Part shown: positions 7,730 to 15,507 of the stretch, in pieces
How positions within the stretch are numbered: the first letter of the stretch is position 1
Layout: the number at the start of each line of letters is the position of its first letter
Source: TMED27 sp964351195
Lineage (GTDB): Bacteria; Pseudomonadota; Alphaproteobacteria; Micavibrionales; Micavibrionaceae
Assembly (NCBI GenBank): GCA_964351195.1
Contig: CAYGNI010000043.1
Location: forward strand, 1-15,561
Reading direction: 5' to 3'
DNA: 15,561 nucleotides
Program-made: the position numbers and the translations under genes
The notes under the pieces: generated by a model
What the model saw: only the letters and a program-made list of their open reading frames with translations
Told to the model about the DNA's origin: nothing
The model's database searches: none

Positions 7730-8497
7730 ATGCACCAACCCTCTGAAAAACAAACATTTTTTACCATCGCCACAGTCACAAAAGACAACGCCGCAGGTCT
7801 GCAAAAGACGTATAATTCCATTAAAAACCAAAGCTTTACCGATTTTGAATGGCTCGTGCAGGACGGCGCATCAACTGACGAAACCACGCAGTTCCTAAGC
7901 CAAACAAACGCCATTACGACCTCGCAGCCTGATAATGGCATTTACGACGCCATGAACCGCCTCATTGAACGTGCAAACGGGCACTACATCCTCTTCCTCA
8001 ATGCCGGCGACGCCCTAGCCGGGCCGAACATTCTCGAAATCATTCATGCCGCCGCAAGCAAAGAAACCCCGGATTTCATCTATGGCGACGCACATGAGGG
8101 CACAGGCACACACACAAAACCCAAAACAAGCAAGCCCCATACGCACATCACCCGCGGTATGTTCACCCACCACCAGTCCATGCTTTATCGCCGCGCCGCC
8201 ATCGGGAGCCTTAGATACAACACCCACTATAAAATCGCAGCAGATTACGATTTCACCGCACAATTTTTGCAAGAATCACAACGCGCTCTATATGTTCCCG
8301 CGCCCATCTGCATATTCGAGGCTGGCGGCATTTCGCAGCAAAATGCTGCGCATGGACGCCGTGAACAATTTAAAATTCGTGAAAATTTAAAACTTTGCGC
8401 ACCTGCGCTTAATCATGTGATTACAAGCGCTCAGGCATTGAACTGGCAACTTCGCAAGCTGGCTCCGCCGTTTTATTGGTTTTTGAAAGGACGCTGA
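7730..8497 (+). CDS. Glycosyltransferase family 2, WcaE-like
   Basis: A 255-residue cytoplasmic GT-A fold glycosyltransferase. In order it shows the N-terminal strand FFTIATVTKDN (~10-20), the nucleotide-binding QDGASTDET (~44-52), PDNGIYDAMN (~67-76) and LNAGD (~90-94) in the metal-site position, then HHQSMLYRR and YKIAADYDF. This pattern is characteristic of WcaE-type enzymes that add a sugar to a lipid-linked oligosaccharide; donor and acceptor cannot be told. The frame is open upstream to TTG 7649 and ATG 7658, but the family begins right at the first strand, so ATG 7730 is chosen. A TATTAT hexamer at 7682-7687 could be a -10 element for this shorter form. The ribosome site is weak. Its last 77 bases overlap, antisense, the end of the opposite GT2 gene. 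Confidence 0.88.
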   Translation: MHQPSEKQTFFTIATVTKDNAAGLQKTYNSIKNQSFTDFEWLVQDGASTDETTQFLSQTNAITTSQPDNGIYDAMNRLIERANGHYILFLNAGDALAGPNILEIIHAAASKETPDFIYGDAHEGTGTHTKPKTSKPHTHITRGMFTHHQSMLYRRAAIGSLRYNTHYKIAADYDFTAQFLQESQRALYVPAPICIFEAGGISQQNAAHGRREQFKIRENLKLCAPALNHVITSAQALNWQLRKLAPPFYWFLKGR

Positions 8498-9308
8498 TCA
8501 TTGCGTAGTACTGCGCCCTTGCACATGCAAAATCATATCCTGCTTTGCCATCCAAAAATCCGCCTTTCACGATAAAAGAATGCACAAAAGCGATTGCGCC
8601 CCGCCCCGGCATCGCTCTAAACGCACACTTCAACAATCGCCGCCAGAGCACCGGATCATCCGGCCACGAATCTTTCGCATTCATCCCCGCCTCCCATGCC
8701 GCATAGCGCATATGTTTTTCGTGCCATTGCTGCACATCATCACACACATGATGCACCATATAATTTCTGAGTTGCCTGATTTTTTTATCCGCGTAATCAG
8801 GTTTTAAAACAGGCTGGTAATGCCCTTCAATCTCGCCCATACCGGGTACATCAAGATCATCAACGACCGGGAACACAATCTTACGCCGATCAAACAATAC
8901 CATTTTGTTATTACACAGCCCAAAGCGCAGCATTTTTCTCTTATCACCGTGCAGCCACATATATTTCCCGCGCACAAAATACCCCGCCGCGCAAAAATCT
9001 AACGCCCGGATTTCCTGCACCAAGGCAGGTGTCACTATCTCATCCGCATCAACGAACAAAACCCAATCATAGGCCAGCGCAAGAGTATCCAAACACCATT
9101 GCCGCTTTTTTGGATAAGCCCCGTCCCAAACAAAATTGACGACCTTCGCACCTGATTGCTGCGCAAGGTTTTGCGTTTGATCCTCGCTATTTGAATCCAC
9201 AACCCACACATCATCGAAATCCTGCAAAGCCCCCAGGCACGACGCAATACGCGACTCTTCATTGCGCGTCACAACAATAACACTCACGGGAATATTATTC
9301 TGCGGCAT
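8421..9308 (-). CDS. Glycosyltransferase family 2, WaaE/KdtX-like
   Basis: A 295-residue GT2 enzyme. The GT-A core shows VSVIVVTRNEESRIASCL (~8-25), WVVDSNSEDQT (~35-45), and FVDADE (~85-90) as the metal-binding DxD-type motif. The DSNSEDQT and DADE forms, with a PKKRQWCLD segment between them, are typical of the WaaE/KdtX branch that glycosylates lipopolysaccharide core or capsule intermediates. The open frame reaches 9371, but ATG 9308 has AGG 6 bases upstream and starts just before the first strand. It overlaps the wzz-like gene by 14 bases, suggesting translational coupling as the last gene of the minus-strand operon. Its 3' end overlaps the convergent GT2 gene by 77 bases. Donor sugar unknown. 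Confidence 0.88.
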   Translation of the reverse strand: MPQNNIPVSVIVVTRNEESRIASCLGALQDFDDVWVVDSNSEDQTQNLAQQSGAKVVNFVWDGAYPKKRQWCLDTLALAYDWVLFVDADEIVTPALVQEIRALDFCAAGYFVRGKYMWLHGDKRKMLRFGLCNNKMVLFDRRKIVFPVVDDLDVPGMGEIEGHYQPVLKPDYADKKIRQLRNYMVHHVCDDVQQWHEKHMRYAAWEAGMNAKDSWPDDPVLWRRLLKCAFRAMPGRGAIAFVHSFIVKGGFLDGKAGYDFACARAQYYAMISVLSKTNKTAEPACEVASSMPERL

Positions 9309-10293
9309 CCGAAGCCTGCCCCATTGTATTACGCCGCCTTGTCTCATAATCGATATTACTGTTCTGCGCATCGGTTTTAAACCACCGTGCGTAATTCATC
9401 GCCTTACCCTGCTCTTCTTCACCCGCGGTTCTATGCCCTCTTGCCGCCTTTACGAATGACCGGCGCCGAACCCCAGACAATCCATACACCAGATAGCCCA
9501 CAAAAAGCCCCATCGCGCTAAACAGCGTATAAACCAGCGCCGTATCCGGCCACGCAGGTTTAGCAGAAACGGCTGACCTTTCTACCACCTTCGCCGCAAC
9601 AGGCTCATCCATAAGCACGCTCATACGCACGCGTTCTTGCTCTAAAATCAGCGTCGTCATCGCCCGCCTGTGATCGGGGTTCATCGCCTTCGCACTTTCC
9701 CGCTCTAGATACGCAATGCGCTGATCCACTGCCGCGCGTTGCTCTGCACGGATCAATTGGTCAGTGGTACGATGAATTTGCTGCAAAAAATACGCAGCAA
9801 AACCAGGATCAGGATGCAAATAATTCATCTCTCGCAGTACCGTCTCCCCAAACGGATCAAACCACACACGCTTGGCGATATAATCTGACAAGATCGCCGG
9901 ATTCCACCCATCACGGGGCTTTGAAAACACAAACGCCTGATCGGCTTTGAGGCCCTCAACAATACGCGGATCACGTAAAAGCAGCTTCGCCACCCCTGCG
10001 CCACTATAACGCGCCTGAAACTGTACAAAATTTTGCTGCGAGTGTGTCTGCTCTGAGCGCGCCGCGTCATACCCCGCCGCTGGCATATCACGATCACTGC
10101 GCGCGCTGATCTCCATACCCTGCGCTGGACCAATCATCATATGCGCACGGGCGTGCGGCACTGCCGATTTCACAAAAACAAAGGCACACATAAGCCCCAC
10201 GATCACCCCAAGAAACAGGAAAACTTTGGCCTGCCAGATTTCTTTCAAAAAATCCGCAACATTCAAATCGGAACTGGCAGTATCGTGACGCAT
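9295..10293 (-). CDS. Wzz-like chain-length determinant / polysaccharide co-polymerase
   Basis: A 332-residue inner-membrane protein with Wzz layout: a short cytoplasmic N-terminus, TM1 at ~23-42, a large periplasmic region with a coiled-coil-prone stretch (~165-225), a Pro-containing approach ERSAVSAKPAWPD (~238-250), TM2 at ~252-273 and a cytoplasmic tail of ~58 residues. Such proteins set the length of polymer made by Wzy. The tail is longer and more charged than in classical Wzz, but no Walker A motif or Tyr-rich tail is seen, so the kinase domain of Wzc-type proteins is absent. It sits 62 bases after the GT4 gene and overlaps the following GT2 gene. The ribosome site is weak. Family assignment rests on topology and the pre-TM2 motif. 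Confidence 0.85.
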   Translation of the reverse strand: MRHDTASSDLNVADFLKEIWQAKVFLFLGVIVGLMCAFVFVKSAVPHARAHMMIGPAQGMEISARSDRDMPAAGYDAARSEQTHSQQNFVQFQARYSGAGVAKLLLRDPRIVEGLKADQAFVFSKPRDGWNPAILSDYIAKRVWFDPFGETVLREMNYLHPDPGFAAYFLQQIHRTTDQLIRAEQRAAVDQRIAYLERESAKAMNPDHRRAMTTLILEQERVRMSVLMDEPVAAKVVERSAVSAKPAWPDTALVYTLFSAMGLFVGYLVYGLSGVRRRSFVKAARGHRTAGEEEQGKAMNYARWFKTDAQNSNIDYETRRRNTMGQASDAAE

Positions 10294-10355
10294 GGAAAGA
10301 ACTTTCGCCTTTTGACCCTAAAAGTATCGCTGAAACCCAAGGGAAACGTCAATGT

Positions 10356-11621
10356 TTATATTGATTCAAGCACAGCCTTGGCCCGCTCCATCCACGCCGC
10401 AATGGCCGCTTTGGGCACAAACACTTTACCGGCTTCAATAGCACCTTCCTGCGCGGCAAACCAATACGCGCCGTCTTCACGGAACCGCCGGATACATGCC
10501 GCCAGCTCTTCCGCATGCCCCTGCGGTATAATCTCACCGGCCTTAAAGTCCGCAATCACCTTTCCAACTTCGGAATGCACTGGCCCGACCATCACACAGG
10601 GACGGTTCACCGCCAAAGCCGCATAGAGCTTGCTGGGCACCAACTGACCTGCCGCCTCTTCCTTCATTGAAATAAGGTGTACATCCCCGCTCTCCATCAA
10701 TTCTCGCAAACGGCTCACCGGCTGATAAGGCAGTAAACGGATGTTATCCAGATGCTTGGCCGAGCGCACTTGCGCAATCTCATCATAGCGCGGCCCATCA
10801 CCAACAAATAAAAACTCAATCTCCGGGTTACTCTGCTGCAGCATCTCCGCAGCCTCCAATATAGTCTCCAAAGGATGCGCCTGCCCGATATTCCCGGCAT
10901 ACAGCACCCTGAATTTCGGCCCGGTTTTAACCTGCTCTCTATGCTCGCGGTACACTTGCGTATCACGGTTCCCTGTCTCAAAACGCTCGATATCTTCGGG
11001 CACCCCGCCCTCATGCGACGCACCGTTAAACCCGCTGCGCCCCGCGGGTATGCCAAGCTCTTTCTCCGGCCAATTCGGCACAACGCTCATACGTTTCGGC
11101 GGCAGGCCGCTATCGCTTAAGTAACGCGCCATACAGCGTCCAATCACAATCACTTTATCCGCATCCAACATCGCGTTGCGCACACGCTTGCGCATCCATC
11201 GCCTTAAAATCCGCGGAAAATAAATCCCCAGCGAGGGGAAAAGATCAGGATACACATCCTGACACCAATGAATATGCTTATTCTTTTTAACCCGCTTGAT
11301 AATCGCCCCACCCACAGCCAGGAACGGTGGGTCAGTCATGCTCACCACAATATTGGTCGCCGGCAGGCTCAAGGCCATCACTAACATCTTGATCCAGGTC
11401 CAACCATAGCCAAACACGCCTTTCGGCTTTTCCGCACCCTTCACACGAATAATCCGCACCGCCCCATCGCGCTCTTTCATCGCCTTTGGCCCGGTGGTAA
11501 TCACCGTGACCTGCCATCCTTCACGCGCAAAGGACCGCGCCATATCACGCAAGATACGCCCCGTCGCCCCGCGCACAGGCGGATAAACACGATTGATAAA
11601 TAGAATACTTGGCCTTCGCAT
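10356..11621 (-). CDS. Glycosyltransferase family 4, WcaI/WbuB-like
   Basis: A 421-residue GT-B fold enzyme. The N-terminal acceptor domain shows INRVYPPVRGATGR (~9-22), the MTDPPF segment (~95-100) and WCQDVYPDLFPSLG (~119-132), a combination typical of the WcaI/WbuB branch. The C-terminal donor domain has VLYAGNIGQAH (~239-249), VGDGP (~273-277) and the retaining E-x7-E-like signature around KEEAAGQLVPSKLYAALA (~320-337), where EE and the region SKLYAA hold the nucleotide sugar. An unusually long polar linker (~190-234) separates the domains. It is expected on the cytoplasmic face of the inner membrane, extending a lipid-linked oligosaccharide. It lies 47 bases after the polymerase gene in the same operon. 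The ribosome site is poor. Donor unknown. Confidence 0.9.
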   Translation of the reverse strand: MRRPSILFINRVYPPVRGATGRILRDMARSFAREGWQVTVITTGPKAMKERDGAVRIIRVKGAEKPKGVFGYGWTWIKMLVMALSLPATNIVVSMTDPPFLAVGGAIIKRVKKNKHIHWCQDVYPDLFPSLGIYFPRILRRWMRKRVRNAMLDADKVIVIGRCMARYLSDSGLPPKRMSVVPNWPEKELGIPAGRSGFNGASHEGGVPEDIERFETGNRDTQVYREHREQVKTGPKFRVLYAGNIGQAHPLETILEAAEMLQQSNPEIEFLFVGDGPRYDEIAQVRSAKHLDNIRLLPYQPVSRLRELMESGDVHLISMKEEAAGQLVPSKLYAALAVNRPCVMVGPVHSEVGKVIADFKAGEIIPQGHAEELAACIRRFREDGAYWFAAQEGAIEAGKVFVPKAAIAAWMERAKAVLESI

Positions 11622-11668
11622 AACGCTGGTAAAAAACCCTTTAGGACGAAAAGATAAAGTTCAGGACA

Positions 11669-12940
11669 CTAACCTTTTGAATACAATACTGAGGGCCGCG
11701 ATGCAACGTCAGCCTCGCGCTTGCTCCCCCACATAAAAAACAGGGGTATCAGGCTCAAAACCAACCCAAAATCGAGCGATTTATACGCCGCATACAAAAA
11801 CACATCAATCAGTATCGGAGCACCCAAGGCCGCCGCCAACAAAGGCTCAGCCTTCATCGCACGCAAAACCATGCGCGCCAGCAAACCAAGGTAAAAAATT
11901 GTGAGTATCATCCCCGCAAGCCCCGTCTTCAAAAGCATAGCGCTGAGCAAACTATGCGTGTAATTCACACGGATATCCGCCACCGCAGGCGAAGAAAAAC
12001 TGGCACCCCAGCCTTGCCCGAACACCAACGTAAAAGGCGAAGACGATATAGCGGCCCACACCGCCTGCCACTCCTCCACGCGCATATTCATCACACCATG
12101 CACCGCCGTCTTCGTCTTAAGCGCGCTTATTACATCAACAAAGCCATACGCGCCAAAAATAAAAAGGGGCAGGCTTAGAATGCAGAGTACCAACGCGCGT
12201 TTTGGCGCCTGCAAGAAAACAACACCCATCGCAAACACGCCATACACCGCCACCGCTGCAAGGCTCGCTCGCTGCAAGGTCAAAGCCATCGGCAAGACCG
12301 CCAGCCCCGCCAGCGCAAGAAAAAGCACAGCCGGAACAACGCACCGGAGGCCTAACCCTTGCGCAAACCGCGAAGCCGCCAGACCCATAAAAAACAACGC
12401 CGCGAAGAGCACACATGGGGAATTCCCGAGGTAATAAAGCGCATTTCCATCGAGCGGCAGATCAAACGGAAAAACCGCATGCGCAGCGCGCAGAGCAAAT
12501 AAAATCCCGATAACCAAAACTCCGGCCACAACGAAACGATCAGCCCCGCTGCGATACAAAAACAGTGGCAACATTAAGAATCCAAACGCTATAACGTCGC
12601 GTATCAAAAGCTGCACATCATGTCCGTGCACCACCGCGCCGCCAATCCCTACAATCAATCCATAAACGAGCAGAGCTTGCGCACCGCGAACCCACACACC
12701 TTGCCCCGAAGAAAATCGAACCGCGCCCCATAGTCCATCAAACCCGATTGCCACGACCAAAGCCAAACCGGCAATCAGCTCCACCGCGCCAAACCGCTCC
12801 GGCGTTGGCGAGCCAAATGCGCCATACACACACAGCCCTAAAAACAACATAAGCCCACGCACAAACCGCGCATCAAGCCTAAGAACCTTTTCGAAAAAAG
12901 ACGAAAAGCAATAAGGGTGTGAAAGAGAAGAGCTCTGCAT
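11669..12940 (-). CDS. Wzy/WaaL-like O-antigen polymerase or ligase family membrane protein
   Basis: A 423-residue protein dominated by about ten to twelve hydrophobic helices, with one larger polar loop at ~285-325. The loop region reads MRVEEWQAVWAAI, then FGQGWGASF, then VNYTHSLLSAMLLKTGLAG. The G-x-G followed by an exposed His before a helix with xxxGxxG is the usual signature of the O-antigen ligase/polymerase superfamily. An Arg (LTLQRASLAA, ~220) fits the other conserved charge. It acts in the inner membrane, joining undecaprenyl-linked repeat units (Wzy) or ligating finished chains (WaaL). A wzz-like gene in the same operon favours Wzy. The start ATG 12940 has AGG 7 bases upstream and lies 32 bases after the preceding gene. 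Its exact reaction cannot be read from sequence. Confidence 0.82.
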   Translation of the reverse strand: MQSSSLSHPYCFSSFFEKVLRLDARFVRGLMLFLGLCVYGAFGSPTPERFGAVELIAGLALVVAIGFDGLWGAVRFSSGQGVWVRGAQALLVYGLIVGIGGAVVHGHDVQLLIRDVIAFGFLMLPLFLYRSGADRFVVAGVLVIGILFALRAAHAVFPFDLPLDGNALYYLGNSPCVLFAALFFMGLAASRFAQGLGLRCVVPAVLFLALAGLAVLPMALTLQRASLAAVAVYGVFAMGVVFLQAPKRALVLCILSLPLFIFGAYGFVDVISALKTKTAVHGVMNMRVEEWQAVWAAISSSPFTLVFGQGWGASFSSPAVADIRVNYTHSLLSAMLLKTGLAGMILTIFYLGLLARMVLRAMKAEPLLAAALGAPILIDVFLYAAYKSLDFGLVLSLIPLFFMWGSKREADVASRPSVLYSKG

Positions 12941-12972
12941 CGCAAAGCCTAGAATATCAAAACTAAGAAAGA

Positions 12973-13605
12973 CTACCTATAGTCACGAAACACACGCCGC
13001 GGCTTGTCCACCGTAGAAGTTGGCTTACGATAAATACGCCGCACAACTTGCGCTTTTTGCGCGTTCTGACGCGCCATTCTCTGCTCAAGCGACTGCATAC
13101 CCGGATATCCCTGCCCCGCCGCAATCGACGCATTCGCAGCCAGCACACTCTGCGGATTTGGCGAAGCCGCAAGGCTCGCACGATTAAAACGCTCCAACCG
13201 TGCCGCTTTACGCTGCTCTATGATTGAGCTCACGCGCTCACGCTCTTGAAGCATCAACGCTGTGTTCGGCGCGCGATAAGCACTGGCGAAAGATAAAATC
13301 TGTTCCGCCGTCTGCGGCTTTTGCCCATAAGCCTCCCAAGCTTCCATCGTTTTAAGGTTTTGCAACGTGTTACGCTTCAACGCCGTCACATTGGAACGCT
13401 TTCCATACGAAACCGTTGGACCACGCGCCCCTGGCCGCTCATAATCACGCTTCAGGAAAATACTACGGCTCGCAGGCTTCGAATCTTGCTTCTGTATTTG
13501 CTCTTTGCTCTCACGATCTTTGCGCAGGAAAATATCGCTCTGCGCATACCCTGCGCTAAAGCTCAAAACAGCCACAACAATAAAAAAAGAAACAATTCGA
13601 ATCAT
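12973..13605 (-). CDS. Secreted Arg-rich hypothetical protein
   Basis: A 210-residue protein of no family I know. A clear signal peptide (residues 1-21, hydrophobic FFIVVAVLSFSAGYA, cleavage before QS) sends it to the periplasm or beyond. The mature chain is strongly basic, ending in an Arg/Lys-rich tail, and holds a short internal repeat: SDIFLRKDRE (23-32) and RSIFLKRDYE (47-56). The middle is probably helical (QILSFASAYRAP to KAARLERFNR). It is the first gene of the minus-strand polysaccharide operon, 32 bases before the polymerase gene, so a role in surface polymer handling is possible but is only guilt by association. The ribosome site before ATG 13605 is weak. Confidence 0.8.
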   Translation of the reverse strand: MIRIVSFFIVVAVLSFSAGYAQSDIFLRKDRESKEQIQKQDSKPASRSIFLKRDYERPGARGPTVSYGKRSNVTALKRNTLQNLKTMEAWEAYGQKPQTAEQILSFASAYRAPNTALMLQERERVSSIIEQRKAARLERFNRASLAASPNPQSVLAANASIAAGQGYPGMQSLEQRMARQNAQKAQVVRRIYRKPTSTVDKPRRVFRDYR

Positions 13606-13635
13606 ACGCCAAACTTTTAAAAATCCATTTCCTTC

Positions 13636-13665
13636 AGTCTACCAGAAAACGCCCAAAACATACAA
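13636..13665 (-). promoter_or_regulatory. Possible promoter of the minus-strand polysaccharide operon
   Basis: On the minus strand TTGTAT (13665-13660) and TAGACT (13641-13636) are 18 bases apart, 31 bases before the ATG at 13605. Both hexamers match sigma70 consensus at four of six positions. It is the only reasonable candidate in the divergent region for the minus-strand genes. Confidence 0.4.
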
Positions 13666-13696
13666 AAACTCTTGCGTTTGAAGATTCTGAACTTTG

Positions 13697-13711
13697 TTAA
13701 TCCTTTGTTAA
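13697..13711 (+). promoter_or_regulatory. CtrA-type binding site (TTAA-N7-TTAA)
   Basis: TTAA at 13697-13700, seven bases, then TTAA at 13708-13711 exactly matches the CtrA full-site consensus of Alphaproteobacteria. It is formed by a tandem TTTGTTAATC repeat. A GATAAT hexamer at 13732-13737 (five of six to consensus) lies where the -10 would be if the second half-site occupied the -35 region, the arrangement known from CtrA-activated promoters. The site lies 131 bases before the gene at 13842, so a 5' leader of about 98 bases is expected. Confidence 0.6.
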
Positions 13712-13841
13712 TCTTTTCAGTACATTATAAGGATAATTTCCGTAAACACATACGGGCAACGATCCGTAAAACCCGCTAAAAATAAAGGGTTAAAGACAAA
13801 TGATGCGGACAAACGACGGTAATATGAAGGAGTGTTAACAA

Positions 13842-14498
13842 ATGCAGGTGAATGTAAAAGAATTTCTCGAGGAATCAGGGATCACAGAACCCTTTTACCC
13901 AGGGAAGCGCTTGGTACACAAATGCCAGCAACCCGGCGAATATAAAAGCCATTGCGTGGTATTGGACTGGCGCAATCCAGACAAAATCAAAATCGAAGTC
14001 AAAGCCGGCCTCAGCGGCAAGGATTTGGAACCATCACGGTTGAAATATTACCCGGTGTGTTTCCAAACACCAACTTATGTCGATATCGAAGTTGTTAATG
14101 ACAACGATGACGAAGAGGAAGAAGGTTCAGCCAGCGGTAAAGGTGGCGGCGGTGGTAAAAAACCAAAAGCCAATAAGCTGGACGATATGAAACTTCTCGC
14201 CTCCGAAGCCTTCGGTGAAGTGACAGAAGGTAAAGCGCCAGAGCTTGGCAAGATCGTCGAAATGGTCGTTCTGGGAACAGAAATCGCGGCCGAAGCCTAC
14301 GCACAGGTAATGGGTAAACTGGCGCGCGGAATCGAGCATATGAAGATTTCAGCAACAGATTTATTGGCCAGTGCTGGCAAACTCGTCACAAAAGTTGAGC
14401 CACCAGCGTTCATGAAACCAAAAGGCGACGAGACAGTGAAATATAGCTACAGCCAAGAAAAGAACGCCGATATCGGTTACAGGCCGGGTATGGGTTAA
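13842..14498 (+). CDS. Hypothetical protein with acidic/Gly-rich linker, unknown family
   Basis: A 218-residue protein that I cannot assign. It has two parts. Residues 1-85 form a compact, probably beta-containing domain with three cysteines (HKCQQ, SHCVV, PVCFQ). A low-complexity linker at ~85-110 runs from an Asp/Glu block through SGKGGGGGKK to a Lys-rich end. Residues ~112-190 are helical, with Ala-rich amphipathic segments (EIAAEAYAQVMGKLARGI), and a polar Tyr/Gly tail follows. No signal peptide or membrane segment is seen. AAGGAG stands 9 bases before the ATG, a strong ribosome site, and a CtrA-type box lies upstream. The next gene begins 31 bases after its stop, so they are likely co-transcribed. 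It could be a structural, adaptor or secreted protein; no function is claimed. Confidence 0.85.
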   Translation: MQVNVKEFLEESGITEPFYPGKRLVHKCQQPGEYKSHCVVLDWRNPDKIKIEVKAGLSGKDLEPSRLKYYPVCFQTPTYVDIEVVNDNDDEEEEGSASGKGGGGGKKPKANKLDDMKLLASEAFGEVTEGKAPELGKIVEMVVLGTEIAAEAYAQVMGKLARGIEHMKISATDLLASAGKLVTKVEPPAFMKPKGDETVKYSYSQEKNADIGYRPGMG

Positions 14499-14529
14499 TG
14501 AGCAAGCGTGTGGCTTAAGAGGGTAAATC

Positions 14530-15507
14530 ATGATAACGCAACAAGAACAACCCGCACTGGAAATTCTAACGCGCCCAAAAACTTCCCCTGAACGAAGCTT
14601 TCCAAAACGGATTGAAAATGCCGATGAGCCTGGCCTCGTGCGCAATAATGTAGGCACATCTTGGGCAGGCGTTATGAGCGGCGGAACCATTGTTGACAAT
14701 GGCGGAATTACATACGGCAATACAAACATAAATCTATCCAATCCCGACAACCGAGCGCGCATTGATCGCGCAAAAGAACCGTTAAAAGGTCACAGTTTTT
14801 ATGCTTCAGACCCAAAGCAGCAAGCTGCTTTACTGAACCGTTTTGCTGCAAATTTACATCGTAAAGAAGTCGTTGGTACTTATTTTTCTGAAGTTTTAAT
14901 TCTGCAAGCACAGCAAGAAAATATCTTGCAAGCTGGCCGCGATAGAATTCTAAATCCCGATCAATTGAAAGCAATTAGAGAACTCAGAGAACAACAAGTA
15001 GCTTTCAACACGCTTCATTGGGCGAGGCGTGACGACAAAGGGGTTGTTCAAGACGAATCCGTTGAAGCCATAGAAGAAAACAACGAAACAACTGCACTCG
15101 CAATTCTGCAAATCGAAATCGAAGCCGCCACATCTGTTATTGGAATACAAGAAGCAGACAAACGTATAAATGCCGTTATGAGAGGCGTTACAGGCCTTAG
15201 TGAAATCGATCAACAACGCCGTATCGCCGCTGAACTAACAGAAGCCGCGGCCCAAAAAAATCTCACAGCGGAAGAAACAGCTAAATTAGAAACACTTAAA
15301 GCCCGTGAAGACGCTGCTTGGAATAAAAAACATGAAAATCAAACAGATTTTGCCGATGCAATCCGTGATGGCAATCCTGATTGTTCCGAATATGCAAGCA
15401 TGACAGCCGTCAGCTTGGCTGAATCCGGTATTAAAAATGTTCGCGTTATGGGCCACGTTATGGCTGATGATGACTTTCCTCATCATCAGCCATACCGTGG
15501 CCCATAA
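14530..15507 (+). CDS. Hypothetical protein with possible Cys-protease/transglutaminase-like C-terminus, truncated by an inverted repeat
   Basis: The frame encodes 325 residues; GAGGG lies 7 bases before the ATG. The N-terminal ~75 residues are polar and Gly/Asn-rich, with no signal peptide. Residues ~85-280 are helical, Glu/Gln/Ala-rich and prone to coiled coils. The C-terminus has GNPDCSEYASMTAVSLAESG then IKNVRVMGH: a Cys285 at the start of a helix, followed by a strand. This recalls papain/transglutaminase-like folds, where Cys is followed by an acidic-aromatic-Ala pattern and later by the catalytic His. The natural end is probably lost: from residue ~316 the DNA folds back into a reverse copy of its own coding sequence, and the stop at 15505-15507 lies inside the mirror arm. 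It is the second gene behind the CtrA-type promoter. The family is unknown; the enzyme idea is tentative. Confidence 0.7.
   Translation: MITQQEQPALEILTRPKTSPERSFPKRIENADEPGLVRNNVGTSWAGVMSGGTIVDNGGITYGNTNINLSNPDNRARIDRAKEPLKGHSFYASDPKQQAALLNRFAANLHRKEVVGTYFSEVLILQAQQENILQAGRDRILNPDQLKAIRELREQQVAFNTLHWARRDDKGVVQDESVEAIEENNETTALAILQIEIEAATSVIGIQEADKRINAVMRGVTGLSEIDQQRRIAAELTEAAAQKNLTAEETAKLETLKAREDAAWNKKHENQTDFADAIRDGNPDCSEYASMTAVSLAESGIKNVRVMGHVMADDDFPHHQPYRGP

Noticed and set aside
13617..13628. Three-codon mini-ORF (ATG GAT TTT TAA, minus strand) upstream of the gene ending at 12973
   Set aside because: The nearby AAGGA lies only 1-2 bases from its ATG, too close to work, and such short frames are expected by chance.
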